A DNA stretch of 11,184 nt from Paludibacter sp. Lineage in GTDB: Bacteria > Bacteroidota > Bacteroidia > Bacteroidales > Paludibacteraceae. Positions 1 through 6,919 of the stretch are shown here, piece by piece. The DNA is taken from NCBI GenBank assembly GCA_028705705.1, contig JAQWCZ010000045.1, forward strand, positions 1 to 11,184, given 5' to 3'. Numbering within the stretch: the first letter of the stretch is position 1; every line of letters begins with the position of its first letter. The translations under genes and the position numbers were made by a program. The notes beneath the pieces were generated by a model that was not told the origin of the DNA, did not search any database, and saw nothing but the letters and a program-made list of their open reading frames with translations.

Positions 1-2388
1 TGCTAAAGCAGATTCACTTAAACCGGGATTTTTCTCTTTTGCAATAGCGCGGGCTTTGTTGTGGTATTCGTCCACCTGTGCCTGTGTTTGAAAAATACCA
101 TCACATTGATAACCAAAGAAATATCCGGAACTTTCTCCCACCGTAGTCTTAGAAACCTGAACTCCATCAGCTAATACCCCACTTCTTAACAACGGACTAT
201 TGTCCGCTAACTCATTCACTTTATAATTAACAGTTGATATGTTTGCACCAAGTGAATACTTAAAATCACTAATATTACCTTTATAAGTCAATGAAACATC
301 TAATCCTGTATTTGTAATACGACCAGTATTTATTACCTGTGATGGTTTATAATGATTCACCTCTGCAAGTCCCGAACTTAATGGTAATTCTTTTTCAAAC
401 AACATCTTATCTGATACCTTTTGATATGGTTCAACATTAATAAACAATGCGTTTTTAAACAGGCCCAATTCTAACCCTAAATCCAATTGTTTTGATCTTT
501 CCCATTGAATGTACGGGTTTGCCATATTCCATGAAGCAATTATAGTTTGATATTCAGCAACATTACTAAAAGTTCCATATGGATAACCCTGAGCTGTTAC
601 CATTGTTGAAACATATTGATATTGATCTATATAGTCATTTCCATTTACTCCGTAACCTCCTCTTAGTTTCAGAAATGAAATTACGGGAATATTTTTAATA
701 AAGCTTTCTTCACTTAGTTTCCAGGCAAATGACACTGATGGAAATATACCATACCTGTTTTTGTCTCCGAATTTATCACTTCCATCTCTGCGAAGTACTA
801 CCTGTGCCACGTATTTATTGTCATACTGATAGGTTGCCCGACCAAACTGAGAAAGCGATCTTCCAAGTTTTTCATTACCAGATGAAGTCCGACCTGTCGG
901 ATCAGTCTGATCTAACACAAAAAGTCCATACTTTGCTTTTATCCCACTTGCATTCAAATTGCTACCAGCATACTTACTGGCTTCGTAACCAGCAGTCAGA
1001 TTAATATTACTTAATCCAAAATCTTTAATATAATTAGCATAAACATTGAAAAGCATACTCCAATCTTGAGCAAAACTAGAATAGATATTTGTAGTTGAGA
1101 ATCTCTTATTTTCAGATAAATAATAAGGTAACGATACATTTTTTTTGTATTCAAAAGTAACATCGCCTGCAAACGTACTTGTAACAGTTAAACCAGGAAG
1201 AATTTTTATTGTTGCATAGATATTTCCACTTACTTTTTGATTATGATTAAGTGCTTTGTTTGTTAATTGATTGGCCATTGGGTTTCCTCCATCATAATCT
1301 CCAATACCATGAGCATCTTCTACATAGCCAAATCCACCTGGTTGATTATGCTCATCATAAACCGGCATCATCGGGGGTGTTCTGAATAATCCATCAATAT
1401 ACCTGTCTCCATCAGCAACAGGATTGGTTCTTGTATATAACAAGCTTAATGACTCACCAATTTTTATCCAATCTGCAATATTATAATCTGAATTAATCCT
1501 AAAAGAGAATCTTTCAAGCGAATTATCAATAAATGAAGGGTCATTGCGAAAGTAGTTACCTCCAATATAATAATTAGATGACTTGCTTGTCCCTGAGATA
1601 TTTAAATCATAGTTTTGGACTCTTCCCTGCCTGAACATTTCTTTTATCCAGTTGGTTGTGGGGTATTTGCCTATAGAATCCAGGCTTAAACCAACGGGAA
1701 CACCTGAAGTTGCCCATTGTTCATTCTTCAATGTAATATATTGATCGGAATTCAGCATTTCGGGCAGGCGCCATGCACTGCTTAGCCCTGTATAAGTATT
1801 AAAACTTATTTTTGGTTTCTTTTGATCAACTCCCCGTTTTGTGGTAACTAAAATAACACCTGCCGCAGCTTTTACTCCATAAATAGCTGCTGCTGTTCCA
1901 TCTTTTATTATATCAATATTCTCTACGTCATTCATATTGACAGTTTTAGGGTCACTTGGAACTCCATCAATAACCCACAAAGGCGCAACATTATTCAATG
2001 AAGTTACACCCCTGATACGAATGTCAACTTCAGATTCAGCCAGACCACTACTATTCATAATATATACACCGGATACCTTACCTTGTAATGCTGATCCAAT
2101 ATTTGAAGAAGCTATGTTTTTTATTTGTTCTGATTTTACCTGACCAATCGAACCGGTAACATCACTTTTCTTTTGTAAACCATATCCTACCACAACAAGC
2201 TCATCCAGCGTCCTGGAAGTTGGAGACATTGAAATATTCAATTCGTTTTTACCATTAACATCCACAATGATGGTCTCATAACCGACATACGATATTTTTA
2301 ATCTGGCATTATCCTGAACATCAATCGAAAAAAAACCATTAATGTCAGTTATTGTCCCTGTCGAACTGCCTTCGATTAAAACATTAGC

Positions 2389-2820
2389 TCAAATAACAGA
2401 TTGATTTGTCTCATCTTTTACTGTTCCGGTTACTTTCGTGTTTTTTTTTTCAGGTTTCGTTTTTTGATTCACAACATTCGGTTTTTTTGCTATAAAAACT
2501 TGTCTGCCGTCTATTCTAAAGAATGTATTACTATTCTTGAAAAGCTCTTCAAGTATTTTAGGAACTGTCTGATTATTAACATCCAACGTCACTTTTCGCA
2601 TTAAATCCACATCATTATCCGTATAAAAGAAAATCATTTCGCTATTCTTTTCAATTATATTTAATATTTCTTTAACGGTTTTATTGCTCTCGTGAATTGT
2701 CAACGTTTGTGTTTGACCATAGCTAACAGAGTATGTAAATTGAATAACTAATAAGAAAAAAATACAAAAAGAACGTTGTAGAATCAAATTCAAATGGTTT
2801 CTCCTTTCCTTGTTTTTCAT
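2389..2820 (-). CDS. Standalone STN-domain protein, the translatable 5' part of the interrupted SusC
   Basis: This is what ribosomes would make from the interrupted receptor: 143 residues with a hydrophobic export signal (about 14-30), an STN domain (39-112, ending in the typical IDGRQVFIAKK strand) and the first strand of the next domain. The STN domain of FecA-like receptors is the periplasmic module that contacts FecR, so a free copy could in principle still engage the anti-sigma factor. That is inference; the ordinary reading is a truncated receptor product with no transport function. The upstream neighbour is fecR, 27 bp away. Confidence 0.6.
   Translation of the reverse strand: MKNKERRNHLNLILQRSFCIFFLLVIQFTYSVSYGQTQTLTIHESNKTVKEILNIIEKNSEMIFFYTDNDVDLMRKVTLDVNNQTVPKILEELFKNSNTFFRIDGRQVFIAKKPNVVNQKTKPEKKNTKVTGTVKDETNQSVI
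2441..2450 (-). repeat. A10 homopolymer (coding strand) inside the receptor linker
   Basis: Ten consecutive T on the plus strand read as GAA AAA AAA AAC on the coding strand, encoding E-K-K-N in the linker between STN and the regulatory-like domain. Tracts of this length are prone to replication or transcriptional slippage. The present length keeps the STN frame joined to the frame that continues past the TGA 50 bp downstream, so a plus or minus one slip would not rescue that stop. Confidence 0.8.
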
Positions 2821-2847
2821 ATATGTATAGCTATTAAGAATGTAATA

Positions 2848-4056
2848 TTATTCAAATTTTATCTTATACTCATTATCTTTCATTGCATAACTCATTGAGG
2901 TTATCTCTGACAAGCTATTTAACAACTGATCTAAATCGTCTTTTAGCTCTAATTTACCGGAACAAGAGATTCCTGAGGGATAAGAAGGCAATTCCATTGT
3001 TACATTATAGTATCTCGAAAGACGTAACAGTATATTCTCAATGGGCTCACTTTTGAAAATTAAATTTCCATTGTGCCATGATGTATAATTTTCTACTTCA
3101 ACATTACTCAAGGTTGTACACTGAGAACTGTAAGAATACAATTGATTGGGTTTCATTAAAGTTGATTTACCCTTTTGAGGCTTAACATCTACACTACCAT
3201 TTACTAAAACTACATTGGTTAGTTCATCCTGCCTATATGCAGTAACATTCAGCACAGTTCCCAGTACGCGAACATCTAATTTTTCTGTTTTAATAATAAA
3301 TGGATGGTTAGCATCGTGAAAAACCTCCGCATAAACCTCTCCTTCAACGTAAATCTCCCGTTTATCTTTAGCAAACTTTGACGGATATATCACTGTCGTA
3401 CCCGTATTTACCCAGAGAGAAGTACCATCTGAGAGTTTTAGAAACGCCCGTTTTCCATAAGGTACTTTTAGCTGAACATATTCCGGCATCTCTTTCTTAG
3501 GTATAGCAGTTGATGCATCTGCAAAAACAGCTTGTTTATTGATTTTCAATTTCCCTTTCTCATCATATTCTACTTTTGCCTGAACTCCTTCAACAGTCAA
3601 TGTACTTTTATCTGATATCAATTGGATTTTATCAGAAGATTGCTTTGTGTTCATAATATTTTGTTTGGCAAATTCTGAAATAGATTGAACATCGTTCATA
3701 TTGCCAAATTTCAAGATTGAAAAAATTGAAAATCCGATCACACCAACGATAGTGCATGCAACAGCTACATAACGAATTATTCTAAACCTTTTTATTCTTT
3801 TTTGTTTTGAAAGGTTTGTTTCAACAATCCGATTCCAAAGCTTATCCAATTGTTCTGATGAGACTTCAGGTTTGTTCTCCTTCAAACTCTTCAAAATCAT
3901 GTATGCGGATATAAATTCATTTACGACGATGTTATTTTCATCAATTTGCAGCTTCCAGAACGCCTCACTTTCTACGGAAGGCGTAAGCATTGAATCGACA
4001 AAGTATTCATCTGTCAGAAAATCATCAGCATTGTATTTTGAATAATCTTTATTCAT
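2848..4056 (-). CDS. FecR-family anti-sigma factor with DUF4974 domain (set B)
   Basis: Inner-membrane anti-sigma factor expected to bind the ECF sigma factor encoded at 4205-4813 through its cytoplasmic N-terminus and the receptor STN domain through its periplasmic part. The 402 residues show a cytoplasmic segment (1-92, with the acidic YNADDFLTDEYF start and LDKLWNRI), one transmembrane helix (about 94-116, after the basic KQKRIKRFR stretch), a variable linker, the FecR domain (about 198-290, with VPYGKRAFLKLSDGT, LWVNTGT and VEGEVYAEV) and a C-terminal DUF4974 domain (about 330-400, with LRLSRYYNV and LKDDL). Length and order are normal for Bacteroidota FecR. The ATG at 4054-4056 is followed immediately by the expected acidic start. 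It lies 148 bp after the sigma gene and 27 bp before the receptor start. The family is certain; pairing with the neighbouring sigma factor is inferred from gene order. Confidence 0.95.
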   Translation of the reverse strand: MNKDYSKYNADDFLTDEYFVDSMLTPSVESEAFWKLQIDENNIVVNEFISAYMILKSLKENKPEVSSEQLDKLWNRIVETNLSKQKRIKRFRIIRYVAVACTIVGVIGFSIFSILKFGNMNDVQSISEFAKQNIMNTKQSSDKIQLISDKSTLTVEGVQAKVEYDEKGKLKINKQAVFADASTAIPKKEMPEYVQLKVPYGKRAFLKLSDGTSLWVNTGTTVIYPSKFAKDKREIYVEGEVYAEVFHDANHPFIIKTEKLDVRVLGTVLNVTAYRQDELTNVVLVNGSVDVKPQKGKSTLMKPNQLYSYSSQCTTLSNVEVENYTSWHNGNLIFKSEPIENILLRLSRYYNVTMELPSYPSGISCSGKLELKDDLDQLLNSLSEITSMSYAMKDNEYKIKFE

Positions 4057-4094
4057 TTTTATCTTTACTGTTTAAATATATAGTGTTATATATT

Positions 4095-4164
4095 AAAAAA
4101 AAGTACTCACCTAAGCTACTAATAAGTATTTAAAAGTTGATTAGTGAGCATATTGGGTGATACT
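4095..4164 (-). terminator. Hairpin plus U8 tract between the set B sigma gene and fecR
   Basis: On the minus strand, transcribed after the sigma gene stop, AGTATCACC (4156-4164) can pair with GGTGAGTACT (4102-4111) with one bulged G. A second stem, ACTAAT/ATTAGT (4140-4145 with 4118-4123), sits inside. The outer stem is followed directly by eight T. This has the form of an intrinsic terminator or attenuator in the 148-bp gap between sigma and anti-sigma genes. The large inner loops make its strength uncertain. Confidence 0.45.
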
Positions 4165-4204
4165 AATGAATAGCAGCATATGCATGTTAAAAAATCAAAT
4201 TGCT

Positions 4205-4813
4205 TTAATTTAACAAACCACATAGAAGAATAATTATAAAATAAGTAATTGATCTAACGGTACGTAATTTCTTAATAGCCCGGCAAATGAGGTTTTTTGC
4301 TGATTGATAATTTATGTTCATTACATCAGCAACCTCTTCACAGGAGAGTCCAACAACAAAACGATGATAAAGTGCCTCACGTTGATGTTGATTTAGTTTA
4401 GAAAACAAGTTATTAATAAGCAACTCTTTCTCCGATTGGGTTTCATTTTCTATCCACAATTCCTCAATATCTTTAACTTCATCATTCATCAAATGCTCAT
4501 TTCTATCGGTAATTTCAAAAGTGCGGGATTCTTTCTTTAGAAGGTTGAACAGCCTGTTTCTAAACGCAGCCATGAAGTAGAATTTCAAATTATCCACCTT
4601 CTCAAGATTTTTCCTGTGTTGATAAATATCGACAAAAATGTCATGAATTGCGTCTTCGATTAAACAGGAACTAACACTAAGAGAAAGACCAAAAGCATAC
4701 AAATCTTTTGCATAGAGATTATAAATACATGCATAGGCACTGTCATCACCTGCGATAAACTGATCACGTAGACGATGAGCATCTGGAGTTTTTACCGATT
4801 GATTTTTAATCAC
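4205..4813 (-). CDS. FecI-like ECF sigma-70 factor (set B)
   Basis: Alternative sigma factor, probably directing transcription of the downstream TBDR/SusD genes and controlled by the FecR at 2848-4056. The 202 residues contain sigma region 2 (about 25-95, with YAKDLYAFGL, EDAIHDIFVDIY and the helix ending FRNRLFNLL) and region 4 (about 136-183, with NQHQREALYHRF, GLSCEEVADVMNI and the recognition helix NYQSAKNLICRAIKKLR). The last 15 residues (188-202) are strongly hydrophobic, an odd tail for a DNA-binding protein though seen in other Bacteroidota FecI-like factors. No in-frame ATG precedes region 2; the chosen start is GTG at 4811-4813, with an in-frame TGA about 30 bp upstream limiting the choice. 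It begins 108 bp after the wrecked SusC of set A, so it probably has its own promoter. Confidence 0.93.
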   Translation of the reverse strand: MIKNQSVKTPDAHRLRDQFIAGDDSAYACIYNLYAKDLYAFGLSLSVSSCLIEDAIHDIFVDIYQHRKNLEKVDNLKFYFMAAFRNRLFNLLKKESRTFEITDRNEHLMNDEVKDIEELWIENETQSEKELLINNLFSKLNQHQREALYHRFVVGLSCEEVADVMNINYQSAKNLICRAIKKLRTVRSITYFIIILLCGLLN

Positions 4814-4839
4814 AAAATTGGATTTATGGTCATCTTCAT

Positions 4840-4857
4840 ATCAAGAGGGTAATTCAT
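4840..4857 (-). promoter_or_regulatory. Weak copy of the upstream box shared by the sigma and fecR genes
   Basis: The plus-strand AGAGGGTAATTCAT here resembles AGAGGTAATTTAT upstream of the set A sigma gene (9743-9755), with one inserted G and one C/T difference. It lies 27 bp before the GTG start. The similarity is short and could be chance in AT-rich DNA. Confidence 0.25.
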
Positions 4858-4921
4858 GTCACTTTAGTACTCAATTAAAAAGTTAAAATTAATCATTTTT
4901 CTGTAAAAAAGAATACTTAAT

Positions 4922-5537
4922 CTAACTTAGTTCACCGGACTGGGTTTGTGAAGGAAGTATCAAATCATAATTCTGGACTTTCCCAATTCTGAACATTTCA
5001 TTCATCCAGTTGGTAGTCGGATACTTTCCGATAGAATCATACTTAGCCCAATAGGTACACCTGTTGATGCCCACTGCTCATTTTTCAAGGTAATATATTG
5101 ATTAGAATTCAGCATTTCAGGCAAGCACCAGGCATTACTTGTCACAGTGTAGGCTTTTCAGGAAGCGGCTTTGATTTATTTACAATATAGACTTGTCTGC
5201 CATCAATTTTCAGTTCAACATCCATTCCTTTAAACAAGATATCCAAAACATTTTCAATACTGGCATCTTTTGTTGTAATACTCTTTTTCTTGTTGGAGTT
5301 GATTACATCACTATTATAGATAAAAATATAATCCGTTTGATTTTCAATTGAGCTTAATATGCTTTTAATCGTGGCGTTTTCAAATTTAAGATTAATTTTA
5401 TTTATTGAGATTCTATCCGCAGCATTTACAGTTGAAATTCCGATGAAAATGAATACAATTAACAATTTAAATCTTAAGATAATAGCTATAACTTTTTTGC
5501 TCACTGAACCAATGTATGTTTTGTGATTACTTTCCAT
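4922..5537 (-). pseudogene. Remnant of a second STN-type SusC receptor, with internal deletion, frameshift and lost C-terminus
   Basis: After an intact signal peptide and STN domain (5142-5537) the frame meets TGA at 5142-5144. From 5151, in another frame, comes a 64-residue segment matching residues 343-406 of the receptor at 1-2820 (about 50 of 64 identical; LPEMLNS, QYITLKNEQWA, KYPTTNW, VQNYDL). So roughly 220 codons holding the regulatory-like and plug domains are missing. A single-base loss at about 5039-5040 shifts the frame again inside this segment (after PIGLS, before DSIGKYP). After NYDL, homology ends in an unmatched tail, ILPSQTQSGELS, stopping at TAG 4922-4924. All barrel strands beyond are absent. 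It cannot make a receptor. It follows its fecR by 64 bp, which is the normal order. Confidence 0.9.
5142..5537 (-). CDS. Standalone STN-domain protein, the translatable 5' part of the second SusC
   Basis: An uninterrupted 131-codon frame from ATG 5535-5537. It has a hydrophobic signal segment (about 16-36) with a plausible cleavage site after VNA (residue 39), then an STN domain (43-120: two beta-alpha-beta units, closing strand IDGRQVYIV), then stops 11 residues later. The domain itself is undamaged, though all sequence after it is wrecked, so a small periplasmic STN protein could be made beside an intact FecR. Function as a free domain is inference; it may be only the front of a dead receptor gene. 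Confidence 0.6.
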   Translation of the reverse strand: MESNHKTYIGSVSKKVIAIILRFKLLIVFIFIGISTVNAADRISINKINLKFENATIKSILSSIENQTDYIFIYNSDVINSNKKKSITTKDASIENVLDILFKGMDVELKIDGRQVYIVNKSKPLPEKPTL

Positions 5538-5601
5538 AACTTAATGTAATTCTTATGCATATAAATAAATTAGGTTACAATAAAAACTAATTCAATTTAT
5601 A

Positions 5602-6777
5602 TTATTGATAAAATTCGTATCTGTTTCCGACCTTCCTGTAATTTGTATTTGAAATAAATGATATCCCTTCCAACACCTTTTCCAGGTCATCTTTTAAGTC
5701 TAACTTGCCAAAAATCTTATCAACATCTTTTGTTGAAGTAACATCAATACTTACATTATAATACCTTGATATATGCTTTAATATATGTGTTAAGTCTTTA
5801 TCAGAAAAACTCAAATACCCTTCTGTCCATGAAGTATATTCCTCCACGTTATCAATGTTATCAATCTGAATCGTATTGCTATCATCTACAATGGAGGCTC
5901 TTTGGCTAGGCGCAAGAAAAACTTCTTTTCCCATTTGATGATTAGCTTTCATACTGACCATGCCCTCCACCAACACCACACTGCTTGCGTTATCTTGTAC
6001 ATAAGATTGAATATTAAACTTTGTACCATACACCTTCATCTCAAATGCTGCTGTTTTTACAAAAAATGGGGTCTCCTTTTTATGAGTTACATCAAAAAAA
6101 GCTTCACCTATCAATTCTACTTCGCGTGATTTCCCATGAAATACCTGGGGGAATATTAATGTAGAACCGGAATTAAGCCACACCTTCGTTCCATCAGAAA
6201 GTGTAACGGTAGATCTTTTTCCAAACGGAACCACCATTTTATTGAACCCTCTATCAACGATATCCTGATTTATTTCTTCTGTTTCATTTACTTTAATTTC
6301 AGCTCCGTCTTCAGAAAACTGTACTGTTGATTCTTTTGTGTTGATAGAAACAGCTTTTCCATTTGATAAAACTAACAGAACATCATTCTCATTATCTGGT
6401 AACACAATAGTTTTGCTACTATCTGCAAGTTTTGGCTCATTGTCTTCTGTGTTGAAGAAATAAAAAGTACTGCCAACTCCTATCAAAAGTAAAATGACTG
6501 CTGCATATTTTAAATAGGTAAAACGTATCTGTTTTTTTTGTCTGCTTACAATTTTATTCCATAATACATTCTTACGGTAGGCAGATTGTGTAAATTTTGT
6601 AACATGCAAGCCTCTAATAACTTCCGCAGCCAGATTGATTTCATACTTTTTCTCAGGAAAACTTTCAATCAGACTATTTAGTTCTTCCTTCTTATCCGGA
6701 TTCCGAACTAAATTTATGAAGTCTTTATCAAAAATTAAATCTTCAGCGGTATATTTATTAAAACACCCGTATCTCAT
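5602..6777 (-). CDS. FecR-family anti-sigma factor with DUF4974 domain (set A)
   Basis: Membrane anti-sigma factor, presumed partner of the sigma factor at 9053-9688. Counting from the upstream GTG (6781-6783) as residue 1, it has a cytoplasmic segment (1-88, with YTAEDLIFDKDF and LWNKIV), a transmembrane helix (91-110), a FecR domain (about 184-280, VPFGKRSTVTLSDGT, LNSGSTLIFP, GEAFFDV, YGTKFNI) and DUF4974 (about 320-392, ISRYYNV, LDLKDDL). I chose ATG 6775-6777, two codons inside the GTG, giving 391 residues. It resembles the set B FecR throughout, especially the GKLxLKDDL region, so the two sets are probably old paralogues. It is intact although its receptor is destroyed. The esterase gene separates it from its sigma gene, which is unusual. 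Confidence 0.94.
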   Translation of the reverse strand: MRYGCFNKYTAEDLIFDKDFINLVRNPDKKEELNSLIESFPEKKYEINLAAEVIRGLHVTKFTQSAYRKNVLWNKIVSRQKKQIRFTYLKYAAVILLLIGVGSTFYFFNTEDNEPKLADSSKTIVLPDNENDVLLVLSNGKAVSINTKESTVQFSEDGAEIKVNETEEINQDIVDRGFNKMVVPFGKRSTVTLSDGTKVWLNSGSTLIFPQVFHGKSREVELIGEAFFDVTHKKETPFFVKTAAFEMKVYGTKFNIQSYVQDNASSVVLVEGMVSMKANHQMGKEVFLAPSQRASIVDDSNTIQIDNIDNVEEYTSWTEGYLSFSDKDLTHILKHISRYYNVSIDVTSTKDVDKIFGKLDLKDDLEKVLEGISFISNTNYRKVGNRYEFYQ

Positions 6778-6799
6778 TTTCACTTGTATTTACATTTAT

Positions 6800-6827
6800 A
6801 TGAGAGAGAGAATCAACAATCTGGACA
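6800..6827 (-). promoter_or_regulatory. Copy of the shared upstream box before fecR (set A)
   Basis: Plus strand reads ATGAGAGAG, nine variable bases, then AATCTGGACA overlapping the end. The same two blocks in the same order and spacing, give or take one base, occur at 9738-9766 upstream of the set A sigma gene. Read towards fecR this is TGTCCAGATT, a spacer, TCTCTCAT, ending 22 bp before the start codon. It could be a promoter or operator for this set; no known consensus is claimed. Confidence 0.4.
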
Positions 6828-6865
6828 ATACATTATGAAATATCTTATGAAACTGTCATTCTTTG

Positions 6866-6893
6866 GTTACAACTGTTAACTCTCAATTGTAAC
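6866..6893 (-). terminator. Weak hairpin after the esterase gene
   Basis: GTTACAA (6866-6872) and TTGTAAC (6887-6893) form a perfect 7-bp stem with a 14-base loop, 27 bp past the esterase stop. There is no U tract after it, so it may only pause or protect the transcript before fecR. Confidence 0.2.
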
Positions 6894-6919
6894 AACCAGA
6901 TTTTCTTCTTTATGAGCAC

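Larger units (their letters stand above)
1..2820 (-). pseudogene. SusC-type TonB-dependent receptor with N-terminal STN domain, interrupted by one in-frame TGA; 3' end beyond window
   Basis: Outer-membrane receptor that would import an oligosaccharide with a SusD partner (expected beyond the left edge) and signal to the FecR at 2848-4056. Read on the minus strand, the frame is continuous for 940 codons except for TGA at codon 144 (2389-2391). Order: signal peptide (about 1-35), STN domain (39-112), lysine-rich linker, carboxypeptidase-regulatory-like domain (129-205), the SusC hallmark VVVGYG (209-214), plug domain (about 217-330, with LQGKVSGV, IRIRG, PLWVIDGVP, AAAIYG and ILVTTKRG), then beta-barrel strands to the edge. 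SusC proteins with STN are usually about 1,100 residues, so some 150 are off-window. The stop sits inside the sequence SVI-stop-ANVLIEG, where relatives read G (GGA); one base change explains it. No frameshift is seen, so the lesion looks recent, or is a sequencing error. ATG at 2818-2820 follows fecR by 27 bp, suggesting cotranscription. Confidence 0.9.

Noticed and set aside
729..1004. Open frames on the plus strand inside the receptor, FecR and esterase genes
   Set aside because: They lie antisense to strongly supported genes, have low-complexity or atypical composition and match no family I know; they are shadows.
2389..2391. TGA read as glycine (alternative genetic code as in SR1/Gracilibacteria), since it replaces a conserved glycine
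   Set aside because: The esterase (TGA at 6920-6922) ends at the normal family length with TGA, no other gene has internal TGA, and the gene content is clearly Bacteroidota, which uses the standard bacterial code.
2389..2450. Slippage on A10 as a way to bypass the nonsense codon
   Set aside because: The sequences before the A10 tract and after the TGA are in the same frame, so shifting by one base would leave the SusC frame rather than restore it.
4922..5151. Recent gene duplication by recombination between the two SusC copies
   Set aside because: The shared segment has many silent and replacement differences, so the copies are old paralogues and not a fresh tandem duplication.
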